7,935 bases of DNA, from assembly GCA_015494005.1 (NCBI GenBank), contig WGCB01000361.1, forward strand, positions 1-7,935. Reading direction: 5' to 3'. The first letter of the stretch is position 1; each line of letters opens with the position of its first letter. Positions 1 through 7,203 of the stretch are shown piece by piece. Position numbers and translations under genes: made by a program. The notes beneath the pieces are model-generated. The model worked only from the letters and a program-made list of their open reading frames with translations. It was not told where the DNA came from and did not search any database. The DNA comes from Caldilineaceae bacterium. GTDB lineage: Bacteria > Chloroflexota > Anaerolineae > Caldilineales > Caldilineaceae.

Positions 1-31
1 GAACACGAGGAGGAGAAAACCGGAGACGCGA

Positions 32-73
32 ACAGGCCAGGATCGATGCGCAAACCTGTCGATCCTGGCCTGT
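32..73 (-). terminator. Perfect 15-bp inverted repeat, probable terminator of the 81-791 gene
   Basis: Arms at 32-46 (acaggccaggatcga) and 59-73 are exact reverse complements, with a 12-nt loop between them. On the minus strand the hairpin begins 7 nt after the end of the stop codon at 81. The sequence after the stem on that strand is only mildly T-rich (one run of four Ts), so a classical intrinsic terminator tail is weak. The position right behind a stop codon and the perfect stem make a transcript end, or a 3' stabilising hairpin, the best reading. It could equally end a plus-strand transcript arriving from the right-hand neighbour of another locus, since the stem is symmetrical. Confidence 0.55.
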
Positions 74-80
74 GGAGTCT

Positions 81-791
81 TCAGGAGAGCAGCCGCCGTC
101 CCTTGATGCCGAACCGCTCGCTCTCCCGGCGGGCCAGGAGGGCGCTGGACTCGAAAAAGCCGTAGGTCCGGCGCAGGGGACCGTAGCGGTGACGGGCCAG
201 CTCCGCCCACTTGCGCAGGGTGAACTGCCAGATCATCTGCTCCAGCTCCTCGATCCGGCTCAGGATCTCGCCCGGCGCCACGGGGACAGGGATGTCCGAG
301 TAGGTGGGGGGCTTGCTGTAGCTGTGGGGAAAGGTGATCTCCTCCGCGGGCAAGCGGGGCAGGGCCCCCAGGGCCACGATGGCCATGCCAAAGGCTAACA
401 GCTGCCCCCGGACCCGCTGGATGGTGGGCTCCTCGGCGGCCCCGCCCTGGGCTGCCGAGCTGGACTCGGCTTCGGCCTCGGATTCCTCCGCCAGCCCCAG
501 CTCCCGGCTCAGGCTGGACCAGTCCAGGATCACCCGATCCAGCAGGTAGCTCAGCTCGCCCCGGCTGGTCACCCGGCCGGCCCGCACGCTCAGGATGAAG
601 CCCTCCCGCACGCTGGCCAGGTACTCCCGGGCCTGCTGGAGCACGATCCGCTCCACCGCCTCCATGCCCGTGGCATGCTCCCCCTGCCCTTGCAGACCGT
701 ACTGCAGGTTCAAGGCGATGAGCTGCTTGGTCGTGTCCGCCACCTCGCCGATGGCCACGAAATCATGCACACTCGCAGAACTTGGCTGCAT
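81..791 (-). CDS. Uncharacterised 236-residue protein
   Basis: I do not recognise this protein. The start is supported by a GAGGTG ribosome-binding site at 804-799, seven bases before the ATG. The protein appears to have three parts. Residues 1-100 look mostly helical, with amphipathic stretches (for example around VERIVLQQAREYLASVREGF and the LLDRVILDW segment). Residues 102-121 form a low-complexity Glu/Ser/Ala/Gly linker. A C-terminal part follows: a short hydrophobic stretch at about 131-146, a proline/tyrosine-rich segment at 155-172 (PHSYSKPPTYSD), a coiled-coil-like segment at about 176-200, and a very basic end (RRESERFGIKGRR). There is no signal peptide. The hydrophobic stretch is about 16 residues, too short to call a membrane helix with confidence. 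No catalytic motif is visible. The gene stands alone and divergent from the DtxR-family repressor, which could regulate it, but nothing shows this directly. Codon use and GC content match the neighbours, so it is probably a real resident gene. Confidence 0.75.
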   Translation of the reverse strand: MQPSSASVHDFVAIGEVADTTKQLIALNLQYGLQGQGEHATGMEAVERIVLQQAREYLASVREGFILSVRAGRVTSRGELSYLLDRVILDWSSLSRELGLAEESEAEAESSSAAQGGAAEEPTIQRVRGQLLAFGMAIVALGALPRLPAEEITFPHSYSKPPTYSDIPVPVAPGEILSRIEELEQMIWQFTLRKWAELARHRYGPLRRTYGFFESSALLARRESERFGIKGRRLLS

Positions 792-809
792 CGTTCCACA
801 CCTCGTTGG

Positions 810-866
810 TCACACAGAATGCTGGTCACACAGAATGTTGCTCACACAGAATCCATCACACACGAA
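810..866. repeat. Three tandem 16-bp repeats plus one decayed copy
   Basis: The core TCACACAGAAT occurs exactly at 810-820, 826-836 and 842-852, a strict 16-bp spacing. A degenerate fourth copy, tcacacacgaa, lies at 856-866. The array ends about 19 bp upstream of the ATG of the 81-791 gene and 6 bp upstream of its ribosome-binding site. Seen from that gene the core reads ATTCTGTGTGA. Possible roles are a direct-repeat operator or an RNA-level element in the leader; a chance microduplication is also possible. Because the period is not a multiple of the 10.5-bp helical turn, successive copies face different sides of the DNA. Confidence 0.75.
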
Positions 867-981
867 CACAAGTCCCAGGATCTCCCGGCGCCAGGGTAGC
901 CCAGTGCGCCCGGTCCGAGCCGGGCTTGCCACCGTCTATGCCACCGTTGCACAGGGAGAAAAGTAGAGGAAATCCGGGTCA

Positions 982-990
982 ATTATACCA
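982..990 (-). promoter_or_regulatory. Extended -10 promoter element facing the 81-791 gene
   Basis: On the minus strand 990-982 reads TGGTATAAT, a perfect TATAAT hexamer with the TGn extension. At the expected -35 position (about 1004-1011) there is only a poor match (CTGGTC at a 17-bp spacer), which is tolerable for an extended -10 promoter. Transcription would start near 975 and give a leader of about 180 nt before the ATG at 791. The surrounding region is GC-rich, so an exact TATAAT is unlikely to be mere background. Confidence 0.5.
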
Positions 991-1053
991 CAGCCGTCCA
1001 GCCAGACCAGGGTACGCTCGGCCCGTCAAACCGGGAAAAACTGCAGGAAAACC

Positions 1054-1082
1054 TTGACAATTCCACCGTCGCCCGCTACACT
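1054..1082 (+). promoter_or_regulatory. Sigma-70 promoter giving a probably leaderless repressor mRNA
   Basis: A perfect -35 hexamer TTGACA lies at 1054-1059, followed by exactly 17 bp and the -10 hexamer TACACT at 1077-1082. Initiation about seven bases beyond the -10 falls at 1089-1090, which is the ATG of the repressor gene (1089). The six bases between the -10 and the ATG (ttaggc) hold no Shine-Dalgarno sequence. The arrangement therefore predicts a leaderless transcript. Confidence 0.75.
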
Positions 1083-1097
1083 TTAGGCATGGCTAAA
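1082..1097. promoter_or_regulatory. Candidate DtxR-type operator overlapping -10, start site and ATG
   Basis: The 16-mer TTTAGGCATGGCTAAA is palindromic at 14 of 16 positions; the only mismatched pair is 1087/1092. Its TTTAGGC half-site resembles the TTAGG half-sites known for DtxR/IdeR-type boxes. It overlaps the last base of the -10 hexamer, the predicted transcription start and the first codons. A bound repressor would therefore block initiation, which suggests autoregulation by the gene it sits in. This is inference from position and symmetry; the cognate box of this protein is unknown. Confidence 0.5.
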
Positions 1098-1784
1098 AAC
1101 TACGAAACCCTGACCAAAAGCCCTCTGAGCTCTGCCCACGAGGACTACCTCAAGGCCATCTACCAGCTGGGCGCGGACGGGGAGACGGTCACCAACTCGG
1201 CCCTGGCCACCCATCTGGGCGTGACCCCCGCCTCGGCCACCAACATGGTGAAGAAGCTGGCGGAGCTGGGCCTGGTGGAACACGAGCCCTACCAGGGCGC
1301 CCGGCTCACCCCTCTGGGACGCCAGGTGGCCCTGGAGGTGCTGCGCCACCACCGGCTGCTGGAGCTCTTCCTCCACAGGGCCCTGCACATCCCCTGGGAC
1401 CAGGTCCACGCGGAGGCGGAGAAGCTGGAGCACGTGATCAGCGAGAGCCTGGAGGAGGCCATCGCCGCGGCCCTGGACCACCCCACGGTGGATCCCCACG
1501 GGGATCCCATCCCCAGCCGGGATGGCCAGGTGGACAGCCGCCCCACCATCCCGTTGAGCGTGGCCCGGATCCGCGTCCCCTACCGGCTGGCCCGGGTGCT
1601 CACCCAGGATCCGGAGGAGCTGGCCTACCTGGGCGAGCTGGGGCTCTACCCGGGCAAGGAGGTGCAGATCCAGGAGCGGGCGCCGGCCCAGGGCCCTCTG
1701 CTGATCCAGGTGGACGGTGCGCCCCACGCCCTGGCCTGGGAGATGGCCGAGCGGCTGCTGGTGCTTCCCGCGGAGGAGGCCTGA
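1089..1784 (+). CDS. DtxR/MntR-family metal-dependent transcriptional repressor
   Basis: This is a cytoplasmic metal sensor that binds Mn(II) or Fe(II) and then represses metal-uptake or homeostasis genes. The 231 residues carry the full three-part architecture. A winged helix occupies about 13-78, with the recognition region TPASATNMVKKLAELGLVEH. The metal-binding and dimerisation domain spans about 79-150. A FeoA/SH3-like C-terminal domain spans about 155-227. By alignment from memory, the ancillary-site residues of DtxR are kept as His88, Glu92 and His107. The second site reads Glu111, Glu114, His115. Glu111 replaces the cysteine of DtxR (Cys102) as in MntR, and Asp19 matches MntR Asp8, while MntR Glu11 is Lys22 here. 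This favours manganese or broad specificity over strict iron sensing, but I would not name it mntR. The ATG at 1089 is fixed by the promoter six bases upstream and by the family's usual N-terminus; there is no ribosome-binding site. No metal transporter gene is in the window. Confidence 0.93.
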   Translation: MAKNYETLTKSPLSSAHEDYLKAIYQLGADGETVTNSALATHLGVTPASATNMVKKLAELGLVEHEPYQGARLTPLGRQVALEVLRHHRLLELFLHRALHIPWDQVHAEAEKLEHVISESLEEAIAAALDHPTVDPHGDPIPSRDGQVDSRPTIPLSVARIRVPYRLARVLTQDPEELAYLGELGLYPGKEVQIQERAPAQGPLLIQVDGAPHALAWEMAERLLVLPAEEA

Positions 1785-1803
1785 GGAAGACTCGCTCCTC
1801 CGC
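1770..1803. terminator. Weak bidirectional hairpin at a convergent gene junction
   Basis: Arms gcggaggag (1770-1778) and ctcctccgc (1795-1803) pair perfectly over 9 bp with a 16-nt loop. They span the stop codon of the repressor gene and reach to within two bases of the stop of the converging aldolase/dehydrogenase gene. An alternative pairing of 1781-1786 with 1804-1809 is also possible. Neither strand has a T-tract afterwards, so the terminator call is tentative. The 21-bp gap leaves little room for anything else to separate the two convergent transcripts. Confidence 0.3.
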
Positions 1804-1805
1804 CC

Positions 1806-3869
1806 TCAGCGCAGGAAGGCGCCGGGCACGCCCCCGTCCACGGTGAGGGCGCCGCCGGTGGTGCGGGAGGAGCGGGGCCCAGCCAGGAAGCTGATGGCCT
1901 CGGCCACGTGCTCTGGGAAGATGTTCACGTGCAGGATGTTGCGCTGACGGTAGAACTCCTCCAGCTCCTCCGGCCGGATGCCGTAGGCCGCGGCCCGAGC
2001 CTCTCGCCAGCCCTTGTCCCAGATGCCGCTGCCCCGGATCACCGCATCGGGTAGCACTGTGTTGACCCGGATGCCGAAAGGGCCGCCCTCCGCGGCCAGG
2101 CAGCGGGCCATGTGCATCTCCGCCGCCTTGGCCGCGCTGTAGACAGAGGCGTTCTTCCCCGCGTAGACGCTGTTCTTGCTCCCCACGTAGACCAGGTTGC
2201 CCCCCATCCCCTGCTCCTTCCAGATGCGGAAGGCCTCTCGGCTCACCAGGAAGTACCCCTTGCCCAGCACGTCGAAGGTCTTGTTCCAGTCGGCCAGGCT
2301 GGTCTCGTCGATGGCCGCGGCGATAGCGATGCCCGCGTTGCTCACCACCACGTCCACGCCCCCGTAGGCCAGCACCGCCCGGCGGAAGGCCTCCTGCACC
2401 CCGGCCTCATCGGTGACGTCGCAGAAGAGGGCCATGCTGCGCCCCAGGCCGTGCTTCTCCACCAGCTCCACAGCCACCTGCTCCGCCCCCTCCTGGTTGA
2501 TGTCCAGGATGACCACGTGGGCGTGGTCCTCGGCCAGCCGGCGAGCCGTGGCCCGTCCGATGCCGCTGGCCCCACCGGTGACCACCACCACCCGGCCGGC
2601 CAGCTCCCGGGGCGGTGGCTTCAGGCTCAGCTTGTAGAGCTCCAGGGGCCAGTACTCGATGTCGAAGGACTCCTGGGCCGTCAGGCTGATGAAGCGGCTC
2701 AGGATCTGGCTGCCCTCCATCACCTTGATGGCCCGGTGGTAGAGCTGACGGCTCACGTCCGCGGCCAGGGCGTCCCCGCCCGTGGTGACCATGCCCACGC
2801 CGGGGATGAGGATGACCCGGGGCGCGGGATCCCGCATGCGATCCCCGGGCTGGCTGTGGGCCTGGAAGTACTCGGTGTAGCGGGCCACGAAGTCGTCCAC
2901 GCCCTGGGCCAGCTTCGTCTTCAGGGCCTCCACCCCCTCCTCGGGCTTCCACTCCACGAAGAGGGGCTGGCGCTTGGTGTGGACCAGGTGATCTGGGCAG
3001 GCGGCCCCCACCTGGGAGAGGGCCGGCGCGTTCTCGCTGCCCACGAAGGCCAGCACCTCCGGGCTGTCGTCCGTCTGCAGGATGGCCGGGCGCTCCCGGC
3101 TCACCGCGCCCCGCAGGCCGGGCAGCACCGCGGCCAGGATGGCCTGGCGCTCCTCCGGGGCCAGAGGGGGCACCGCCGTCCCTGGGAAGACACGGCGGCC
3201 GTTGCGCCGAGCCTCCACGAAGTCCTCCGCCTCCTGGATCACCCGGATGGTGTTGTCGTAGCAGGCCCGGCTGGTCTCCCCCCAGCTGACCATGCCGTGC
3301 TTGCCCATGACCACCAGCTCCGCCCGGGGGTTGGCCCGGATGCCCTCGCCGATCCACTTGCTCAGGGTGAAGCCGGGGCGCACGTAGTCCACCCAGACGG
3401 CCCGCTCCCCCCAGAGTTCCCGGCAGAGCTCCTGGCCGTGCTCCGCGCAGGCGATGGCCAGGACCGGGTCCGGGTGGGTGTGGTCCACGTGGGGGGCCGG
3501 GGTGAAGGCATGGAGCAGGGTCTCGATGGACTGGCGGGGCCGGTTCAGCGCGTATACGCAGTGGGCCAGGTATGCCACCATCTCCTCGTCGCTCATGTGA
3601 TCCCGGGCCATGAGGGGCAGGATCTCGTCCAGGAGCAGGCCGGCGAAGCCCTCCTCGGTGATGGTGGCCACGTCGCTGCCCGAGCCCTTGACCCAGAGCA
3701 CGTTCACCTCCCGGCCCAAGTGATCCACCTCCCGGCGCTTGACGCTGGTGTTGCCCCCGTAGATGTTGACCACGCTGCGGTCTCGGCCCAGCAGGTTGCT
3801 GCGGTAGACCAGGTAGTCCAGCTCCGGCCGCTGCCGGGCTTCTTCGTCGTTCCAGAGATTCTTTGGCAT
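1806..3869 (-). CDS. rhaEW: Bifunctional rhamnulose-1-phosphate aldolase / L-lactaldehyde dehydrogenase (short-chain type)
   Basis: This cytoplasmic fusion is of the RhaEW/YuxG type. The N-terminal class II aldolase would split L-rhamnulose 1-phosphate to DHAP and L-lactaldehyde. The C-terminal short-chain dehydrogenase would oxidise lactaldehyde to L-lactate with NAD+. At 687 residues it has the family's usual full length. In the aldolase part (about 15-400) the candidate catalytic Glu117 lies in SIETLLHA. The metal-binding histidines are His130 and His132 (DHTHPDP) and His191 (GKHGMVSWGET). In the dehydrogenase part (about 424-687) the cofactor motif TGGASGIG is at 431-438. Asp456 at the end of the second strand favours NAD(H), NAG is at 511-513, and the catalytic set is Ser564, Tyr577 and Lys581. 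Both halves look intact, with no frameshift. The ATG at 3869 fits the family N-terminus, but the ribosome-binding site is poor. It is the last gene of the minus-strand series, 185 bp after the stand-alone aldolase. The substrate could be another 6-deoxyketose phosphate, but the neighbouring isomerase favours rhamnose. Confidence 0.9.
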   Translation of the reverse strand: MPKNLWNDEEARQRPELDYLVYRSNLLGRDRSVVNIYGGNTSVKRREVDHLGREVNVLWVKGSGSDVATITEEGFAGLLLDEILPLMARDHMSDEEMVAYLAHCVYALNRPRQSIETLLHAFTPAPHVDHTHPDPVLAIACAEHGQELCRELWGERAVWVDYVRPGFTLSKWIGEGIRANPRAELVVMGKHGMVSWGETSRACYDNTIRVIQEAEDFVEARRNGRRVFPGTAVPPLAPEERQAILAAVLPGLRGAVSRERPAILQTDDSPEVLAFVGSENAPALSQVGAACPDHLVHTKRQPLFVEWKPEEGVEALKTKLAQGVDDFVARYTEYFQAHSQPGDRMRDPAPRVILIPGVGMVTTGGDALAADVSRQLYHRAIKVMEGSQILSRFISLTAQESFDIEYWPLELYKLSLKPPPRELAGRVVVVTGGASGIGRATARRLAEDHAHVVILDINQEGAEQVAVELVEKHGLGRSMALFCDVTDEAGVQEAFRRAVLAYGGVDVVVSNAGIAIAAAIDETSLADWNKTFDVLGKGYFLVSREAFRIWKEQGMGGNLVYVGSKNSVYAGKNASVYSAAKAAEMHMARCLAAEGGPFGIRVNTVLPDAVIRGSGIWDKGWREARAAAYGIRPEELEEFYRQRNILHVNIFPEHVAEAISFLAGPRSSRTTGGALTVDGGVPGAFLR

Positions 3870-3934
3870 GGTTCCGTTCTTTGGCAGTGGATTGATGGTC
3901 GCCTGTTGCCTGTTTCTGCTCTACCCCCTCCCAG

Positions 3935-3956
3935 CCTCCCTCAAGTTGGAGGGAGG
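3935..3956. other. Intergenic hairpin in the spacer before the fusion gene
   Basis: Arms cctccctc (3935-3942) and gagggagg (3949-3956) form a perfect 8-bp stem with a 6-nt loop. No T-tract follows on either strand, so it is not a convincing intrinsic terminator. Within a minus-strand operon transcript it could act as a processing or stabilising hairpin that sets the level of the downstream cistron. It is the only strong secondary structure I see in the 185-bp spacer 3870-4054, which holds no gene. Confidence 0.4.
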
Positions 3957-4009
3957 AGCTGTTGGTCGGCTCAAGGATTCCACTCCAGGAAGGACAGAGC
4001 GATACGAGC

Positions 4010-4058
4010 AGTTGGCTGTTGGCTGTTGGTTGCTGACCGTTGACTGTTGCCTGTTCAC
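4010..4058. repeat. Seven degenerate tandem heptamers
   Basis: Read on the plus strand, seven consecutive 7-mers run without a break: agttggc, tgttggc, tgttggt, tgctgac, cgttgac, tgttgcc, tgttcac. The consensus is roughly TGTTGNC, or GNCAACA on the minus strand. The array begins in the spacer after the stand-alone aldolase gene and runs into its stop codon (4055-4057). A further partial echo, tgttgcc tgtttct, lies at about 3904-3917. The array is like the short tandemly repeated repetitive sequences known from spacers of filamentous cyanobacteria; the role here is unknown. Confidence 0.75.
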
Positions 4059-4822
4059 TTTCCAGCCAGGTGACGCCGCCGGTAGTGCTCGTCTGGCCGG
4101 GTGTCGATGCGATCCACCTGGGCTTCCGGCAGAAAATGGGGACCGCCCAGGGCATAGGTCCCCTGGAGGATGCGAGCCCACTTGTCGGCCATGAGGGTGA
4201 TGTTGAGCACGTCCTGGGGGGTTGCGCCCAGGGCCACCAGGCCGTGGTTGACCAGGAGGAGCAGCTTGGGCGGGTGGCCGTGATGGGCCTGGTAGCGGCG
4301 CAGCTCCTGGCGCACGGCCCGGGCCAGGGGCAGTCCCGGGTCTACGTAGGGGACCACCGCCGGCGTCCGCCCACAGACCACGATGGCGTCCGGGAAGAGG
4401 TGGCGCAGGAAGGGCTCCGCGCCCTGGCGGCTGCAGAGGATCTGGTTCACCGCGATGGGGTGGGTGTGCCCCACGAAGCGGGCCCCGGCCTCCGCCATGC
4501 AGAGGGCGTGGAGGAAGGTCTCCACCGAGGGCTTTCGGTGGCTGGGATCGGCCAGGGCAGCCCGCAGGCCCGCGGCCACCTCCTGGTCGGTGAGCTCGCC
4601 CTGATCCAGCATGGCCAGGACCGGCGCCATGCGCACCCGGCTGAAGCCCTGGGCGTCGATGGTGGCCATCTGGCTGCCCGAGGCCTTGACCCAGAAGGCG
4701 CCGTCCCCGGCATCTGCGCCGGTGTTCCCCTCCCCCAGGATGGCCAACTCTCGCTCGGGTCGGGCCAGCTCCCGGGAGAGCCAGACCAGCTGCTCCAGGA
4801 CAGGCTCTGGGCTGTCCGGCAT
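4055..4822 (-). CDS. Class II aldolase/adducin-family sugar-phosphate aldolase
   Basis: This is a stand-alone 255-residue class II aldolase-fold enzyme, cytoplasmic and Zn-dependent. All residues expected for activity are visible: the glycine/asparagine loop GEGNTG (30-35), the phosphate-loop-like segment [11 protein letters not shown] (44-54), candidate catalytic Glu101 in SVETFLHA, metal ligands His119 and His121 in GHTHP, and His193 in VNHGLVALG. The same motifs occur in the same order in the N-terminal half of the adjacent fusion protein (WVKGSGSDVAT, SIETLLHA, HTHP, KHGMVSWG), so the two are paralogues; this one lacks the dehydrogenase. Its reaction may be rhamnulose-, fuculose- or another ketose-phosphate cleavage, or a 4-epimerase; sequence alone does not decide. 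The ATG at 4822 is preceded by a strong AAAGGAGGG ribosome-binding site. The start is only 18 bp after the isomerase stop, so co-transcription is very likely. It occupies the place where a kinase gene might be expected. Confidence 0.88.
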   Translation of the reverse strand: MPDSPEPVLEQLVWLSRELARPERELAILGEGNTGADAGDGAFWVKASGSQMATIDAQGFSRVRMAPVLAMLDQGELTDQEVAAGLRAALADPSHRKPSVETFLHALCMAEAGARFVGHTHPIAVNQILCSRQGAEPFLRHLFPDAIVVCGRTPAVVPYVDPGLPLARAVRQELRRYQAHHGHPPKLLLLVNHGLVALGATPQDVLNITLMADKWARILQGTYALGGPHFLPEAQVDRIDTRPDEHYRRRHLAGK

Positions 4823-4840
4823 GATCGCCCTCCTTTCCCA

Positions 4841-6085
<1,245 letters not shown>

Positions 6086-6122
6086 GGTTCACCTCCAGAG
6101 CTCGACGATGGGGGACGGGGTG

Positions 6123-6154
6123 GTTGGTTCGCTGGTTGATTAGTTCACGAGTTG
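6123..6154. repeat. Four degenerate 8-bp tandem units in the spacer before rhaI
   Basis: The plus strand reads gttggttc, gctggttg, attagttc, acgagttg in direct succession, each with GTT at unit positions 5-7 and alternating C/G at position 8. The units lie within the 98-bp spacer 6086-6183, which contains no gene; apart from this array and the rhaI ribosome-binding site I see nothing else in it. The base composition (GTT-rich on plus, AAC-rich on minus) is like the heptamer array at 4010-4058, suggesting the same kind of element. Confidence 0.5.
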
Positions 6155-6183
6155 ACTGGAGACCTCAGCCCTCCCCGCTCCGG

Positions 6184-7203
6184 TCACGCACCCCACACCT
6201 CCCGGTAGAGGCGCAGCCAGTTCTCGCCCAGGATCTTGCGCACGTCCTCGGGCCGGTAGCCCCGCTCCAGGAGGCCGGCGGTGACGTTGGGCAGCCTGGC
6301 CACGGACTCCAGCCCCTGGGTGGGCGGGATGCTGGCCAGGAGGCGCATGGTCTCCGGCGGCAGGCCCACCAACACCTTCTCGATGACCTCCTGGGGCATC
6401 TCCTCCATGAAGTCCGGCCCGAGCCCCACGTGGTCCACCCCCACTAGCTGCACCAGGTAGTCGATGGCGTCCAGGTAGTCGTCCAGCGTGGCCGGGAAGT
6501 CCCGGGTCAGCATGGCGGGGACGGCCACCGCGCCGATGACGCCACCGCGGGCCGCCAGGGCCTGGATCACCTCGTCGCTCTTGTTCCGGGGATGGTCCAG
6601 GGTGGCCTTGCTGTTGGCGTGGGTGATGGCCACCGGCTTCTCCGACAGCTCGATGGCCTCCCGGGTGGTGCGCTCGCCGCAGTGGGAGAGGTCGATGAGC
6701 AGGCCCAGCCGGTTCATCTCCGCCACCACCTCCCGGCCAAAGGGCTTGAGCCCCTGGTCCTCTGGCGCCTGGCAGCCGAAGCCCACCCGGTTCTCGAAGT
6801 TGTAGGTGAGCTGGATGATCCGCACGCCCACCGCCTGGTAGACGTTGAGCAGGCGGATGTTGTCCCCCAGGGGCTCCGTGTCCTGGAAGCCCAGGATCAG
6901 CCCCACCCGGTCCATCTCCTTGGCCCGCCGGATGTCCGCCACGCTCTTCACCTGCAGGACCAGATCCGAGTGGTCCCGGAAGAGCTGGAGCACGTCCCCC
7001 AGCATGGCCAGGGTCTCGGTGGGGTTGTGCCAAGCGGCGATGGTGGCGTTCGCCCCGGTGACGCCGCCTCGGTGCAGCCGCTCCAGCACCTTCCGCTCCA
7101 GGAACCAGCTGGCGTTCAGGCCGTCGATGACCAGGCTCTCCTGGTGCAGCCGGGCCGCCTCCTCGGGGATGGTCCCCGGTGTGGCCCGAGTCGGGCTGTT
7201 CAT
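6184..7203 (-). CDS. Peptidase M19 (membrane dipeptidase) homologue with a degenerate metal site
   Basis: The 339-residue protein has the length and motif order of M19 dipeptidases (amidohydrolase-type TIM barrel). No signal peptide is visible, so it is probably cytoplasmic. The second-site and substrate residues are present: His174 in DLSHCGERTT, His195 in ITHANSKA, Arg206 in HPRNKSDEV, and Asp264 in HVGLGPDF. The first-site motif, DGHND in renal dipeptidase, reads DGLNA at 27-31, so the His and Asp ligands are gone. The bridging glutamate of the G-x-E-G motif is Gln107 (GFQDTEP). A binuclear zinc centre therefore cannot form in the usual way; a single-metal enzyme with a different reaction, or a non-hydrolytic role, is plausible. 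The ATG at 7203 overlaps the RidA-family stop as ATGA, and its GGAGGT ribosome-binding site lies within the last codons of that gene. Family membership is secure; the substrate is unknown, and canonical dipeptidase activity is doubtful. Confidence 0.82.
   Translation of the reverse strand: MNSPTRATPGTIPEEAARLHQESLVIDGLNASWFLERKVLERLHRGGVTGANATIAAWHNPTETLAMLGDVLQLFRDHSDLVLQVKSVADIRRAKEMDRVGLILGFQDTEPLGDNIRLLNVYQAVGVRIIQLTYNFENRVGFGCQAPEDQGLKPFGREVVAEMNRLGLLIDLSHCGERTTREAIELSEKPVAITHANSKATLDHPRNKSDEVIQALAARGGVIGAVAVPAMLTRDFPATLDDYLDAIDYLVQLVGVDHVGLGPDFMEEMPQEVIEKVLVGLPPETMRLLASIPPTQGLESVARLPNVTAGLLERGYRPEDVRKILGENWLRLYREVWGA

Larger units (their letters stand above)
792..1053. other. Divergent intergenic region, putative leader of the 81-791 gene
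   Basis: No convincing gene lies here; the short open frames that cross it lack ribosome-binding sites and protein-like composition. Visible structure includes the tandem repeats at 810-866. A GC hairpin lies at 908-925 (arms gcccgg and ccgggc, 6-nt loop). An 8-base direct repeat, gccaccgt, occurs at 928-935 and 941-948. A left-facing extended -10 element lies at 982-990. If that promoter is used, the minus-strand transcript has a leader of about 180 nt containing the hairpin and the repeats. I could not match it to a known riboswitch class by eye. Confidence 0.5.

Noticed and set aside
810..866. CRISPR array
   Set aside because: The repeated core is 11 bp with only 5-bp gaps, with no 25-40-bp repeats, no unique spacers and no cas genes.
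792..975. Known riboswitch (for example cobalamin or cyclic di-GMP) in the leader
   Set aside because: GC hairpins and repeats are present but none of the conserved core boxes of those classes could be recognised by eye.
595..1057. Small plus-strand frames at 595-966, 675-899 and 782-1057
   Set aside because: They have no ribosome-binding sites, overlap the minus-strand gene or its leader, and include translated copies of the tandem repeat and low-complexity Arg/Pro/His sequence.
1083..1727. Minus-strand frame opposite the DtxR-family gene
   Set aside because: It is a shadow; the plus-strand frame has the full repressor architecture and a near-consensus promoter.
1806..3869. Two separate genes or a frameshift between aldolase and dehydrogenase
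   Set aside because: The frame is continuous through both domains and the length matches the known fusion family.
3935..3956. Intrinsic terminator separating rhaEW from the upstream genes
   Set aside because: The stem is good but no T-tract follows on either strand, and I see no convincing minus-strand promoter downstream for rhaEW, so it is kept only as an intergenic hairpin.
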